Shown in pieces: positions 34,364 to 43,335 of a DNA stretch of 64,000 nucleotides. The notes below the pieces were generated by a model that saw only the letters and a list, made by a program, of their open reading frames with translations, had not been told where the DNA came from and did not search any database. Source of the DNA: Labilibacter sediminis. GTDB lineage: Bacteria > Bacteroidota > Bacteroidia > Bacteroidales > Marinilabiliaceae. The stretch spans positions 186,001 through 250,000 of the forward strand of contig NZ_VCHY01000002.1 of assembly GCF_005877885.1 (NCBI RefSeq), written 5' to 3'. Position 1 is the first letter of the stretch. Every line of letters begins with the position of its first letter. Position numbers and translations under genes: made by a program.

Positions 34364-35143
34364 ATGCAAGAAATTACCATAGTAAAAGTAGGCGGAAAGG
34401 TTGTTGAAACACCAGAGTCATTACAAGAATTATTGAATGATTTTGTGGCTTTACCGGGCTTAAAAATTTTAGTTCACGGAGGAGGAAGGTCTGCCACTAA
34501 GATAGCAGCCCAGCTTGGTGTTGAAACCAAAATGGTAGAAGGCAGGAGAATTACCGATCTGGAGACGCTTAAAGTGGTAACAATGGTTTATGCCGGTTTG
34601 GTAAACAAAAACATTGTCGCTTCACTGCAAGCCAAGGGCGCTAACGCTGTTGGATTAACCGGTGCCGATTTAAACCTTATTAAAGCAGTTAAACGTCCGG
34701 TTAAAGATATTGACTATGGATATGTAGGAGATGTTGAGTCTGTACAAGTAAATGAATTGATGGATTTAATCAATAAATCTGTTGTTCCTGTTGTTGCCCC
34801 ACTTACACATGACGGACAAGGAAACATGCTAAATACCAATGCAGACACTATGGCTTCAGCTTTAGCAAGTGCTCTTGCCAAACATTATGATGTAAATTTA
34901 GTGTACTGCTTTGAGAAAAAAGGCGTATTGAGTAACCCTGATGATGATGATGCGGTGATCGAAACCTTAACACATAGTTTATTTAAAGAACATCAGAAAA
35001 CAGGTGTAATTATAGAAGGGATGATTCCTAAATTAGACAATGGTTTTAATGCATTGGAAAACGGGGTTAAAAAAGTAAACATCACCAACACACAGGGATT
35101 AAAAGACGGTTTAAACTCCGGAACATTATTAAAAACTGAATAA
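34364..35143 (+). CDS. argB: N-acylglutamate kinase
   Basis: Phosphorylates N-acetyl- or N-succinyl-glutamate. The amino-acid kinase core is IVKVGGKVVETPE and ILVHGGGRSATKIA, followed by VEGRRITDLETLKVV and the C-terminal GVIIEGMIPKLDNGFNAL. At 259 residues it is the short kind without the N-terminal regulatory helix, so arginine feedback through that helix is not expected. It overlaps nothing and ends two bases before argE. Confidence 0.95.
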   Translation: MQEITIVKVGGKVVETPESLQELLNDFVALPGLKILVHGGGRSATKIAAQLGVETKMVEGRRITDLETLKVVTMVYAGLVNKNIVASLQAKGANAVGLTGADLNLIKAVKRPVKDIDYGYVGDVESVQVNELMDLINKSVVPVVAPLTHDGQGNMLNTNADTMASALASALAKHYDVNLVYCFEKKGVLSNPDDDDAVIETLTHSLFKEHQKTGVIIEGMIPKLDNGFNALENGVKKVNITNTQGLKDGLNSGTLLKTE

Positions 35144-35145
35144 GA

Positions 35146-36210
35146 ATGAACATTAAAGCCTATAGCGAAGAAGCCATTGCGCTTTTAAAAAAACTGATTT
35201 CAATTGAATCATTAAGCCGCAAAGAAGATTCGGCTGCTGATTTAATGGAATCGCATCTAAAGCAAAAAGGTCTTGATGTAAACAGGAAAGGAAATAATGT
35301 TTGGGTTTGGGCAGCTAAAAAAGACAATACCAAACCCACAATACTATTAAACTCTCATATAGACACAGTTAAACCATCTTCAAAATGGACATACCCTCCT
35401 TTTGAACCAACGGTGGAAGAAGACTGTCTGTATGGTCTTGGTAGTAATGATGCCGGAGGACCTTTGGTATCACTTTTAGCTACATTTTTACTTTTGTCAG
35501 AAAAAGAACAAGCCTACAACCTTGTTTTTGCAGCTACTGCGGAAGAAGAAATATCAGGTGCTAACGGAGTGACCTCTATACTGGGTGAGATAGGCCCTAT
35601 TGACCTTGGTATTGTTGGAGAACCTACACTTATGCAAATGGCTGTAGCCGAAAAAGGCTTATTGGTTTTAGACTGCGAAAGTAAAGGTAAAGCCGGCCAT
35701 GCTGCTCGTGAAGAAGGTATTAATGCCATCTATAAAGCTTTGCAAGATATTGAGTGGTTTAAAACCTATCAGTTCCCTGAAGTTTCGGATCTCTTTGGGC
35801 CGGTAAAAATGAGCGTCACACAAATTGAAGCCGGATCGCAGCACAATGTAGTTCCTGATTCCTGTCGCTTTGTGGTAGATGTTCGTCTTAACGAAAAATA
35901 TTCCAACAAACAGGCTGCTGAAATTATTCAGCAGAAAGTTAGTTGTCATGTTGAACCACGAAGTTTAAGATTAAACAGTTCTTATATTCCGTTAGATCAC
36001 CCTGTTGTAAAAAAAGGATTGAACTTAGGTAGGACTTATTACGGTTCGCCAACTACATCTGATCAGGCATTAATGAATTTTACAACCTTAAAAATAGGTC
36101 CCGGAGATTCAGCCAGATCGCATACTAGTAACGAATTTATTAAGTTGAGCGAGATACACGAAGGCATAAGTATATATTTTGAATTGTTGAATGGATTAAT
36201 TCTTGATTAA
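35146..36210 (+). CDS. argE: N-acylornithine/N-acylcitrulline deacylase (M20 family)
   Basis: A zinc M20 hydrolase that removes the acyl group. The metal and catalytic residues are in LLNSHIDTVKPS, GLGSNDAGGPLVSLL and TAEEEISGANG. A lid domain of about 100 residues follows (KGKAGHAAREEGINA). In pathways with ArgF' the substrate is the N-acylcitrulline, so this enzyme would release citrulline for argG. That specificity is inferred from the neighbouring argF'. Confidence 0.92.
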   Translation: MNIKAYSEEAIALLKKLISIESLSRKEDSAADLMESHLKQKGLDVNRKGNNVWVWAAKKDNTKPTILLNSHIDTVKPSSKWTYPPFEPTVEEDCLYGLGSNDAGGPLVSLLATFLLLSEKEQAYNLVFAATAEEEISGANGVTSILGEIGPIDLGIVGEPTLMQMAVAEKGLLVLDCESKGKAGHAAREEGINAIYKALQDIEWFKTYQFPEVSDLFGPVKMSVTQIEAGSQHNVVPDSCRFVVDVRLNEKYSNKQAAEIIQQKVSCHVEPRSLRLNSSYIPLDHPVVKKGLNLGRTYYGSPTTSDQALMNFTTLKIGPGDSARSHTSNEFIKLSEIHEGISIYFELLNGLILD

Positions 36211-36258
36211 TCTGTTCGTTACATAATAGTGACATATATCATAAAATAAGGTGGTTAA

Positions 36259-36290
36259 TTTGAATTTGTAAGTTTTTAAAATTATATTTG
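36259..36290 (+). promoter_or_regulatory. Bacteroidota-type promoter upstream of argH
   Basis: TTTG (36259-36262), 20 bases, TATATTTG (36283-36290) is an exact TTTG/TAnnTTTG match at standard spacing. It implies that argH (with gltA) can start independently of the upstream operon, with a leader of about 130 bases. Confidence 0.6.
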
Positions 36291-36367
36291 CGACAATTAT
36301 AAGAATTTTAGAGAGCGCAATTAACAAATCGTAATCATCTCCATATTTTATTAGAACAAAGAAATCA

Positions 36368-36424
36368 ATGAAAAACGATAGTTTGCATTTCGCAATAACT
36401 ATGTTCTTCAGTGAAAAAGAATAA
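36368..36424 (+). CDS. Short upstream ORF in the argH leader
   Basis: An ATG-started 18-codon frame (MKNDSLHFAITMFFSEKE) ends two bases before the argH ATG. It contains no arginine codon run, so a ribosome-stalling attenuator is not supported. Translational coupling is possible. It may be chance. Confidence 0.3.
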   Translation: MKNDSLHFAITMFFSEKE

Positions 36425-36426
36425 GA

Positions 36427-37761
36427 ATGAAACTCTGGGATAAAGGAATTAAAGTAAACGATAAAATAGAGGACTTCACAGTGGGTAAAGATCGTGAGAT
36501 GGATCTTTATTTAGCTCCTTTTGATGTGCTTGGAACGATGGCTCATATCACCATGCTTGAAAGTGTGGGACTTCTTGAAAAAGATGAGCTTGAAAAATTA
36601 CTTAAAGAGCTTAAAAACATCTATTCTTCAGCCTTAAAAGGTGAATTTATTATTGAAGATGGTGTTGAAGATGTTCACTCTCAGGTTGAGTTAATGCTAA
36701 CACAACGTTTGGGCGACATCGGAAAAAAAGTTCATAGTGGAAGATCGAGAAACGACCAGGTTTTACTTGACCTTAAGCTGTTTATCAGACATAAGGTTGA
36801 AGAAGTAGTAATTGCCGTAAATGACTTTTTTGAAGCTTTACAATCGCAAAGCGAAAACTATAAAGACAACTTAATACCGGGATATACCCACCTTCAGGTA
36901 GCTATGCCTTCATCGTTTGGCTTATGGTTTGGTGCATACGCAGAGAGTTTAACCGACGACATGCAAATGCTTAAGGCTGCCTGGAAAATCACAAACCAAA
37001 ACCCATTAGGTGCAGCCGCCGGGTATGGTAGTAGTTTCCCATTAAATCGTCAGTTGACAACTGATTTATTAGGATTTGATAACATGAACTTCAATGTAGT
37101 TTATGCACAAATGGGAAGAGGGAAAACTGAAAAGAATGTAGCCATGGCTTTAAGCTCTGTAGCTTATACAGTAGGTAAATTTGCCATGGATGCCTGTTTA
37201 TATATGAGTCAGAATTTTGGGTTTCTAACTTTACCGGGAGAATTAACTACCGGTTCAAGTATTATGCCTCACAAAAAAAATCCTGATGTATTTGAGTTGA
37301 TCAGAGCAAAGTGTAACAAAATACAAGCTCTGCCTGAAACAATTGGAATGATCACAACAAATCTTCCTTCGGGATACTTTAGAGATCTTCAACTCATTAA
37401 AGAAAACTTTTTACCTGCTTTTGATGAGCTGATAAGCTGTTTGGAATTAGCTACATTTGCAGTAAAAAACATTACAATAAAAGAAGATATCCTTAACAAT
37501 GAGCTTTACAAATACGCCTTTAGTGTAGAGGAAGTAAATAAACTAGTGTTGCAAGGTGTTCCATTTAGAGATGCATACAAACAAGTGGGAAGCGCCATTG
37601 AAGAAGGAAATTTCGAACCAAAACTAACTGTTAACCACACGCACGAAGGAACCATTGGTAACCTTTGTAACGATAAGGTTAAAGAAAAAATGGTCGACCT
37701 CATTGATTCATTTAATTTTAAAGGAGTAAATGAGGCATTAAAAACATTAAGCAAAAAATAA
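36427..37761 (+). CDS. argH: Argininosuccinate lyase
   Basis: Cleaves argininosuccinate to arginine and fumarate. The fumarase/aspartase superfamily signature GSSIMPHKKNPDVFE is near residues 277-291. SGRSRNDQVLLDLKLF and PGYTHLQVAMPSSF are the other conserved blocks. The 444 residues are typical. The gene is separated from argE by 216 bases with its own promoter and is followed 17 bases later by gltA. Confidence 0.96.
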   Translation: MKLWDKGIKVNDKIEDFTVGKDREMDLYLAPFDVLGTMAHITMLESVGLLEKDELEKLLKELKNIYSSALKGEFIIEDGVEDVHSQVELMLTQRLGDIGKKVHSGRSRNDQVLLDLKLFIRHKVEEVVIAVNDFFEALQSQSENYKDNLIPGYTHLQVAMPSSFGLWFGAYAESLTDDMQMLKAAWKITNQNPLGAAAGYGSSFPLNRQLTTDLLGFDNMNFNVVYAQMGRGKTEKNVAMALSSVAYTVGKFAMDACLYMSQNFGFLTLPGELTTGSSIMPHKKNPDVFELIRAKCNKIQALPETIGMITTNLPSGYFRDLQLIKENFLPAFDELISCLELATFAVKNITIKEDILNNELYKYAFSVEEVNKLVLQGVPFRDAYKQVGSAIEEGNFEPKLTVNHTHEGTIGNLCNDKVKEKMVDLIDSFNFKGVNEALKTLSKK

Positions 37762-37778
37762 AAATAAGGGACAGAAAT

Positions 37779-39119
37779 ATGGTATTATTGGAGAACTTGG
37801 CTAAACTAGCTGTACAATCATGTGAAATCGACAAGCAACTTTTTAATGACTATGGCGTTAAAAGAGGATTGCGTAATGACGATTTTTCGGGTGTATTGGT
37901 TGGTTTAACCCATATTGGCAATGTGGTTGGATACGATAACAAAGATGGAAAATTACTTCCTCGTGAGGGAGAATTATACTATCGAGGCATCGAATTAAAA
38001 GACCTTGCCAAAGGATTCCTTTCTACCGGTCGCCATGGATTTGAAGAAACTGCCTATTTATTATTAACAGGTCAGTTACCAAACGAAACAGAACTAAAAG
38101 ATTTCACTGAATATTTAGGAGAGCAATACGAATTACCTTCATTCTTTTCAAAAAATATGATTCTTTCTTTGAGAGGTCGTGATGTAATGAATATGCTTGC
38201 CCGATCAGTACTAGGCTTATACGCTGCTGATGAAGATGCAGAAGATTTTAGCCATGTAAACCTGATGAAACAAGCCATTAGCTTAATTGCTAAGTTTCCG
38301 GTGATTGTGGCTTATTCGTATTACGGAATGCGTCACTCTTTTCAGCGTAAATCATTAATTATTCGCCACCCGCAAAAACATTTAAGCTTAGCCGAAAATT
38401 TCCTTTACATGCTTAAAGGAAATGACTACACTAAACTTGAAGCAGATCTGCTTGACCTATCATTGGTGATTCACGCAGAACATGGTGGTGGTAACAATTC
38501 ATCATTTACAACCAGAGTAGTAAGCTCGGCACAAACCGACACTTATTCTGCAATAGCAGCTGCTCTTGGATCTCTTAAAGGTGGTTTACATGGTGGAGCT
38601 AACCTTAAGGTAATCGACATGATGGATAACATCAAAGAAAACGTTAAGGACTGGACTGATAAGAAAGAAGTTTCTGAGTATTTATTAAAACTCCTTAAAA
38701 AAGAAGCTTTTGACCGTACTGGTAAAATTTACGGTATTGGTCATGCCATTTACACTCTCTCCGACCCTAGAGCTGTTCTGTTAAAAGAAAAAGCACGTGA
38801 GTTGGCAGAAGAGAAAGGCAGAATGGATGAATTTAAATTATACGAAATAATCGAAGAATTAGCCCCTGAAGTATTTTACCAGTTTAAAGGAGCAAATGCC
38901 AAGGTTATTTGTGCTAATGTTGACTTTTATTCAGGATTTGTATACCAATGTATAAAAATCCCTAAAGAAATATATACTCCAATATTTGCAGTAGCCCGAA
39001 TTGCAGGATGGGCTGCGCATCGTATAGAGGAGGTTACATTCTCAAGTCGTCGTATTATCCGACCGGCTTATAAGTGTGTAATTGATCGATCTACTTATCT
39101 TCCATTAGGATCTAGATAA
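37779..39119 (+). CDS. gltA: Citrate synthase
   Basis: Condenses acetyl-CoA and oxaloacetate. Catalytic residues are recognisable: His in VIHAEHGGGNNSSF, His in GIGHAIYTLSDPR and Asp in ICANVDFYSGFVYQ. The 446 residues have a longer N-terminus than the E. coli enzyme (about 80 residues before GELYYRGIEL), as in many Bacteroidota. Placement behind argH may link fumarate, 2-oxoglutarate and glutamate supply, but this is speculation. A bidirectional terminator follows. Confidence 0.93.
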   Translation: MVLLENLAKLAVQSCEIDKQLFNDYGVKRGLRNDDFSGVLVGLTHIGNVVGYDNKDGKLLPREGELYYRGIELKDLAKGFLSTGRHGFEETAYLLLTGQLPNETELKDFTEYLGEQYELPSFFSKNMILSLRGRDVMNMLARSVLGLYAADEDAEDFSHVNLMKQAISLIAKFPVIVAYSYYGMRHSFQRKSLIIRHPQKHLSLAENFLYMLKGNDYTKLEADLLDLSLVIHAEHGGGNNSSFTTRVVSSAQTDTYSAIAAALGSLKGGLHGGANLKVIDMMDNIKENVKDWTDKKEVSEYLLKLLKKEAFDRTGKIYGIGHAIYTLSDPRAVLLKEKARELAEEKGRMDEFKLYEIIEELAPEVFYQFKGANAKVICANVDFYSGFVYQCIKIPKEIYTPIFAVARIAGWAAHRIEEVTFSSRRIIRPAYKCVIDRSTYLPLGSR

Positions 39120-39142
39120 GTGTTTTTGTTGATTGGGTAATG

Positions 39143-39184
39143 AAAAGGCTGTCTTTGGGGGAAACATAAGACAGCCTTTTTTAT
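39143..39184. terminator. Bidirectional terminator between gltA and the PagL-like gene
   Basis: AAAAGGCTGTCTT and AAGACAGCCTTTT form a 13-bp perfect stem, with T-runs on the plus side and A-runs mirrored for the minus side. It serves two convergent genes. Confidence 0.85.
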
Positions 39185-40293
39185 TAAAACACATACCCTA
39201 TCTGAACGGAAAGATGATCGGCTACTCTTCCATGGGCCTTCAAGTTAAATCCCGTAGTTAAATGCTCTCCTAGCAAATACCTCAAATAATACTGTTGAAA
39301 GAGGTTATTACCTGCATAAACACCTTTTAAAAGGTAAATTCCCAACTGTTGCCCAAACCTCACTTTCCCAAAAATAAATTCATTGCCTACCAAAGGAGCC
39401 ACACTCCATTGATCAATCGAACTTTTTGCATCATTAGATTGCTGATACTCCACTAATCCGGCAAGTGTAAAGGAATTAATTCTACCTCCTCTAAAAGATC
39501 TGTTATAACAAACTTGTATTACCTGCTTGCTTGTACTTGAAACCGTATCACTTTTAGCTGAATAACCAAGTAACAACTCCTGCCTTTTCTTTTTTTCAAA
39601 CGGATCTAAATTATCCAGAGATTGTATTTCATACCGATTGGCTGTATATTCAACACCTAAGCCCGCCACAGGATAATTAATTCCAAGATTTGGCTGCTTT
39701 AATCCTCCATTTGAAATATGCCGAAAGGAAAAGGATGCCTTTATTCGCCATTGTTCATTTAATATATAATAAGAGGATATAGAACCTGCCAAAGGAAAAG
39801 CCAGGTGAGTACTATTGGTTTTATTTTGGGGATTTGTTTCTGGATGATATTTTTCACTAACAAATGCTATACCCATTCCTATTTTACCAGAAAACCACCA
39901 CCTTGATCTCACCCAAAGCAGAGGCTCAAAATAAGCCACTCCATGTACAGAATATCCTAAATCGTCATGACCAAAATCTACATAATTTAAACCGACACCC
40001 CATTTTGAATAAAAACCCAATGCATTTAACACCTGCTCATTCATTAAAAGCTGACTCACTTCAAACTCTAAACATATAGGGTTCACACCTTTATAAGGCG
40101 ACAACTTATCTGTATGCACCTGAAAGAATCCATAATAAGAAGATAAACTATAAAAAAGCGGTTTATCAGTTATGTTATTTTGTGATTGAATATTCAAAAA
40201 AAGTATAAACAGTAGTATAAAGGCACTACGTAAACGTAAGCTCCACCTTTCAGAAACCAAACTAATCTGTTTACAAAATCTGCTCATAAACAA
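39184..40293 (-). CDS. PagL-like acyloxyacyl hydrolase (lipid A deacylase family), outer membrane
   Basis: A 369-residue protein with an N-terminal hydrophobic export segment (AFILLFILFLNIQSQ; the actual start may be an internal Met or alternative codon). The body is barrel-like. The motif FRHISNGGLKQPNLGIN near residue 200 matches the HxSN catalytic motif of PagL (catalytic His and Ser), which removes the 3-O acyl chain of lipid A. It is longer than PagL (about 150 residues), so extra strands follow. The family assignment is from the motif; the activity is inferred. The protein ends with a terminal Phe (IGYVF), as outer-membrane proteins do. Confidence 0.75.
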   Translation of the reverse strand: MFMSRFCKQISLVSERWSLRLRSAFILLFILFLNIQSQNNITDKPLFYSLSSYYGFFQVHTDKLSPYKGVNPICLEFEVSQLLMNEQVLNALGFYSKWGVGLNYVDFGHDDLGYSVHGVAYFEPLLWVRSRWWFSGKIGMGIAFVSEKYHPETNPQNKTNSTHLAFPLAGSISSYYILNEQWRIKASFSFRHISNGGLKQPNLGINYPVAGLGVEYTANRYEIQSLDNLDPFEKKKRQELLLGYSAKSDTVSSTSKQVIQVCYNRSFRGGRINSFTLAGLVEYQQSNDAKSSIDQWSVAPLVGNEFIFGKVRFGQQLGIYLLKGVYAGNNLFQQYYLRYLLGEHLTTGFNLKAHGRVADHLSVQIGYVF

Positions 40294-40390
40294 CTAATAT
40301 TCAAATCAAAAATCAGACACTTAAATAAAGATAAATAACTTTACAACCAATCTCCAGCCCCAATACACAACTTTTTACGCAAACACAAAA

Positions 40391-40434
40391 TGCATAAATA
40401 TTCATTTCATATATTTAACATTAATATTTATGCA
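40391..40434. promoter_or_regulatory. Paired ARG-box-like operators upstream of carA
   Basis: TGCATAAATATTCA (40391-40404) and, inverted, TTAATATTTATGCA (40421-40434) face each other 16 bases apart. They resemble ArgR half-site pairs and the words at argR. A probable -7 element TAACTTTG lies at 40474-40481 with a weak TTAG 20 bases upstream, so the operators would be 40-90 bases upstream of the transcription start. Confidence 0.6.
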
Positions 40435-40552
40435 TTTGCACCTGTTTTATTAGCGGGAAAAGTATTTATTTACTAACTTTGCCCCCCGAATTAAAAACTG
40501 GAATTTATTAAAATATAGATTCCACATTATTAAATTGGATTATCTTGATGTT

Positions 40553-41638
40553 ATGCCTGAAGTAAAAGGAATTAAGTTGGTGCTCGAAGATGGAACTGTC
40601 TTTGAAGGAAAATCGTTTGGATATCATAAATCAATTGCCGGAGAAGTTGTATTTAATACCGCAATGACAGGTTATCCTGAAAGTTTAACTGACCCTTCAT
40701 ATAAAGGTCAGATTTTGGTTTCTACCTACCCATTAATTGGTAACTATGGTGTACCTAAAGACGACAAGGACGAGCATGATGTTCCATTGTTCTACGAGTC
40801 AGATAAAATTCACATATCAGGACTAATCATTTCGGACTACTCGTTTGAATATAGTCACTGGAATGCTAAGAACTCATTACGTGAATGGTTAATTCAAAAT
40901 GAGGTTCCAGGAATTTTTGATATTGACACTCGTGCTCTTACAAAAATACTTCGCGAAAAAGGCTCTATGCTTGGTAAAATATTAATCGATGACAATGACA
41001 TCGAGCAATACGACCCAAACACTGACAACCTTGTAGCTCAAGTAAGTACTAAAGAAAGAAAAGTATATGGTAACGGTAAAAACAAAGTTGTTTTAGTTGA
41101 TACCGGAGCTAAGTATAATATTTTACGTTGCCTTCTAAAAAGAGACACAACTGTAATTCAGGTACCTTGGGATTACGATTTCACACAAGAAGATTATGAT
41201 GGTATTATGCTATCTAACGGACCAGGAAACCCTGAGATGTGTGAAGTAACCATTGCCAATATCAAAAAAGCTATTGAAATTGGTAAGCCAATTTTCGGCA
41301 TCTGCCTTGGAAACCAATTATTAGGAATGGCATCAGGAGGTAGCACTTACAAGCTTAAGTATGGACACCGCGCCCATAATCACCCGGTGATTAAAGTTGG
41401 TACAAACAATTGTCACATTACATCTCAAAACCATGGTTATGCGTTAGATAACGATTCTTTAACCAATGATTGGGAACCATTATTTGTTCATATTAATGAC
41501 AATAGTAACGAGGGAATTAGACACAAGTCTAAACCTTTCTTTTCAACTCAGTTTCACCCAGAGGCATCTAGTGGCCCAACTGATACTGAGTTCTTGTTTG
41601 ATGACTTTATCGAGTTAATCGAAAAAAATAAAAACTAA
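40553..41638 (+). CDS. carA: Carbamoyl-phosphate synthase small chain
   Basis: The glutaminase subunit that feeds ammonia to CarB. The start at ATG 40553 (MPEVKGIKLVLEDGTVFEG) is preferred over a TTG 18 bases earlier. The N-terminal CPSase domain has GEVVFNTAMTGYPESLTDPSY. The class I amidotransferase triad is Cys in IFGICLGNQLLG, with His and Glu in STQFHPEASSGP. The length of 361 is normal. It is preceded by ARG-box-like operators, as expected for arginine-regulated carbamoyl phosphate. Confidence 0.96.
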   Translation: MPEVKGIKLVLEDGTVFEGKSFGYHKSIAGEVVFNTAMTGYPESLTDPSYKGQILVSTYPLIGNYGVPKDDKDEHDVPLFYESDKIHISGLIISDYSFEYSHWNAKNSLREWLIQNEVPGIFDIDTRALTKILREKGSMLGKILIDDNDIEQYDPNTDNLVAQVSTKERKVYGNGKNKVVLVDTGAKYNILRCLLKRDTTVIQVPWDYDFTQEDYDGIMLSNGPGNPEMCEVTIANIKKAIEIGKPIFGICLGNQLLGMASGGSTYKLKYGHRAHNHPVIKVGTNNCHITSQNHGYALDNDSLTNDWEPLFVHINDNSNEGIRHKSKPFFSTQFHPEASSGPTDTEFLFDDFIELIEKNKN

Positions 41639-41645
41639 AAAACTA

Positions 41646-41678
41646 AACCCTGAAATGATATCGTTTCAGGGTTTTTTT
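41646..41678 (+). terminator. Rho-independent terminator of carA
   Basis: AACCCTGAAA/TTTCAGGGTT is a 10-bp perfect stem with an 8-base loop and a T-run. It is 7 bases after the carA stop. Confidence 0.92.
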
Positions 41679-41754
41679 ATACCCTTTATATTACCACATT
41701 GGTTTCTGTTTTTTGTAACTTTATTATATGTAATAAGTCTTAAAAACCATACCA

Positions 41755-42171
41755 ATGAAACAGTTTATTATACTCTCGTTAGTAATACTTGCATGTATTG
41801 CATGCAACACAACTAAAAATGTAAGCACCGACAACAAAGCTTCGGTTCAGGTTTCCGAATCAGCTGAAGATAGTACCCAATACGAATTAATCATTTTCGA
41901 TAACAGATTTGATACTTACCTCATCACTCAACCCTCAAAAGAATTTTACTCAAACCAATATTACCAATCGTGGAATATCAGATATGTAACAGAATGGAAT
42001 ATCAGACATAATAATCCATTAAGGTATGGGGACTTCTATGAAACGCACATCGATTATCAAAACACCATTGACTATGGGATTGATTTAAATTACCGCCTGT
42101 ACTATTACTTTCTTTTTATTGAAAAAGAATATGGCATTACATTAATTAAAAGAGCAAAAACAGCAAACTAA
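41755..42171 (+). CDS. DUF6146 family lipoprotein
   Basis: A 138-residue protein with a signal peptide and lipobox-like Cys (VILACIACNTT; either Cys14 or Cys17 could be lipidated). The mature part has the family block YELIIFDNRFDTYLITQPSKEFYSNQYY and ends in IDYGIDLNYRLYYYFLFIEKEYGI. I recognise this as DUF6146, known from Bacteroidota only. Function unknown; probably periplasmic and membrane-anchored. Confidence 0.75.
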   Translation: MKQFIILSLVILACIACNTTKNVSTDNKASVQVSESAEDSTQYELIIFDNRFDTYLITQPSKEFYSNQYYQSWNIRYVTEWNIRHNNPLRYGDFYETHIDYQNTIDYGIDLNYRLYYYFLFIEKEYGITLIKRAKTAN

Positions 42172-42208
42172 TTCTTTATTCTTGTCATAATGCACAAGAA
42201 TAAGGAAT
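42171..42208. terminator. Hairpin after the DUF6146 gene
   Basis: ATTCTTTATTCTTG and CAAGAATAAGGAAT pair with one G-T position across a 10-base loop. No strong T-run follows, so it may be a weak terminator or an mRNA 3' end stabiliser. A TAATTTTG element at 42361-42368 is a possible -7 for the next operon. Confidence 0.5.
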
Positions 42209-42395
42209 TAAAATCTAAAGTTTGACGAACTACACCTTACATTACAACATAATTTGTAATTTGCTTTAGCCATAAAACAAAGTGCATGTACCTACCTCAA
42301 TATTAAGATGCTCGTAAATTTTATTTATGGGTTTAAATTTTTTATGCTCCAAACAAATCTTAATTTTGAGAAAAAATTAATACATACAACCCCCA

Positions 42396-43322
42396 ATGAA
42401 CTTACTTGAAGCAACAGGCGTGGTTAAAAAGTATGCAAACCACCTGGCCTTAAATAACGTGGATATTCACGTTCCTGAAAATGAAATATTTGGTTTACTT
42501 GGTCCTAACGGAGCCGGAAAAACAACATTCATCCGTATTATTAACCATATTACAATGGCCGATCAGGGCGAAATCCTTTTTAACGGCAAACCTTTAACCT
42601 CAAAGGACATATATAGAATAGGATACCTGCCTGAGGAACGTGGTTTATATAAAAAAATGAAAGTTGGCGAACAAGCTCTTTATCTGGCCCAGTTAAAGGG
42701 GTTGTCAAAAAAAGATGCTTACAATAAACTGAAATATTGGTTTGAGAAATTTGAGATAGGTGCCTGGTGGGACAAAAAAGTTGAAGAGCTATCCAAAGGA
42801 ATGCAGCAAAAAGTTCAGTTTATCGTTACCGTTCTTCATGAACCTAAACTTTTAATCTTTGATGAGCCTTTTAGCGGCTTTGACCCCATTAATGCAAACC
42901 TCCTGAAAAAAGAAATTCTTGAGCTTAAAGAAAATGGTGCAACCATAATATTCTCAACTCATAATATGAGCTCTGTAGAGGAACTTTGTGATAACATTTG
43001 TCTCATCAACAAATCAAAAACTATTTTAAAGGGGCATGTTAATGAGGTAAAACAAGCGTTTAAAAGCAATCAGGTTATGATTAATTTTATTGGTGATGAA
43101 GAACTGTTTAAGCAACAACTTAATGGTAATTACCACTTGCAATCTATTGATGAAAAACAAGGAAGCTTTTTGGCCAAAGTACAAATGAAAAAAGAATCGG
43201 AGACAAACCAATTGATCTCTTCTCTTCTTCCTGATTTTAAAATCCTTGGTTTCAATGAAATTCTCCCAAGTATGGATGAAGTGTTTATAAAAGCAGTTCA
43301 ACAATCAAATGCCAACCAATAA
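42396..43322 (+). CDS. ABC exporter ATP-binding protein (NatA-like)
   Basis: A 308-residue ABC ATPase. Walker A GPNGAGKTTFIR (35-46), the signature LSKGMQQKV, Walker B LLIFDEPFSGFDP and the switch His in IFSTHNM are complete. The extra C-terminal domain of about 90 residues (from about 210) is typical of the NatA/YhaQ-like ABC-2 exporters. It pairs with the permease 13 bases downstream. The substrate is unknown; NatAB of Bacillus extrudes sodium. Confidence 0.9.
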   Translation: MNLLEATGVVKKYANHLALNNVDIHVPENEIFGLLGPNGAGKTTFIRIINHITMADQGEILFNGKPLTSKDIYRIGYLPEERGLYKKMKVGEQALYLAQLKGLSKKDAYNKLKYWFEKFEIGAWWDKKVEELSKGMQQKVQFIVTVLHEPKLLIFDEPFSGFDPINANLLKKEILELKENGATIIFSTHNMSSVEELCDNICLINKSKTILKGHVNEVKQAFKSNQVMINFIGDEELFKQQLNGNYHLQSIDEKQGSFLAKVQMKKESETNQLISSLLPDFKILGFNEILPSMDEVFIKAVQQSNANQ

Positions 43323-43335
43323 TCACAACTAAGCT

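Noticed and set aside
36368-36424. Arginine attenuator leader peptide
   Set aside because: The 18-codon frame has no arginine codon and no terminator hairpin follows.
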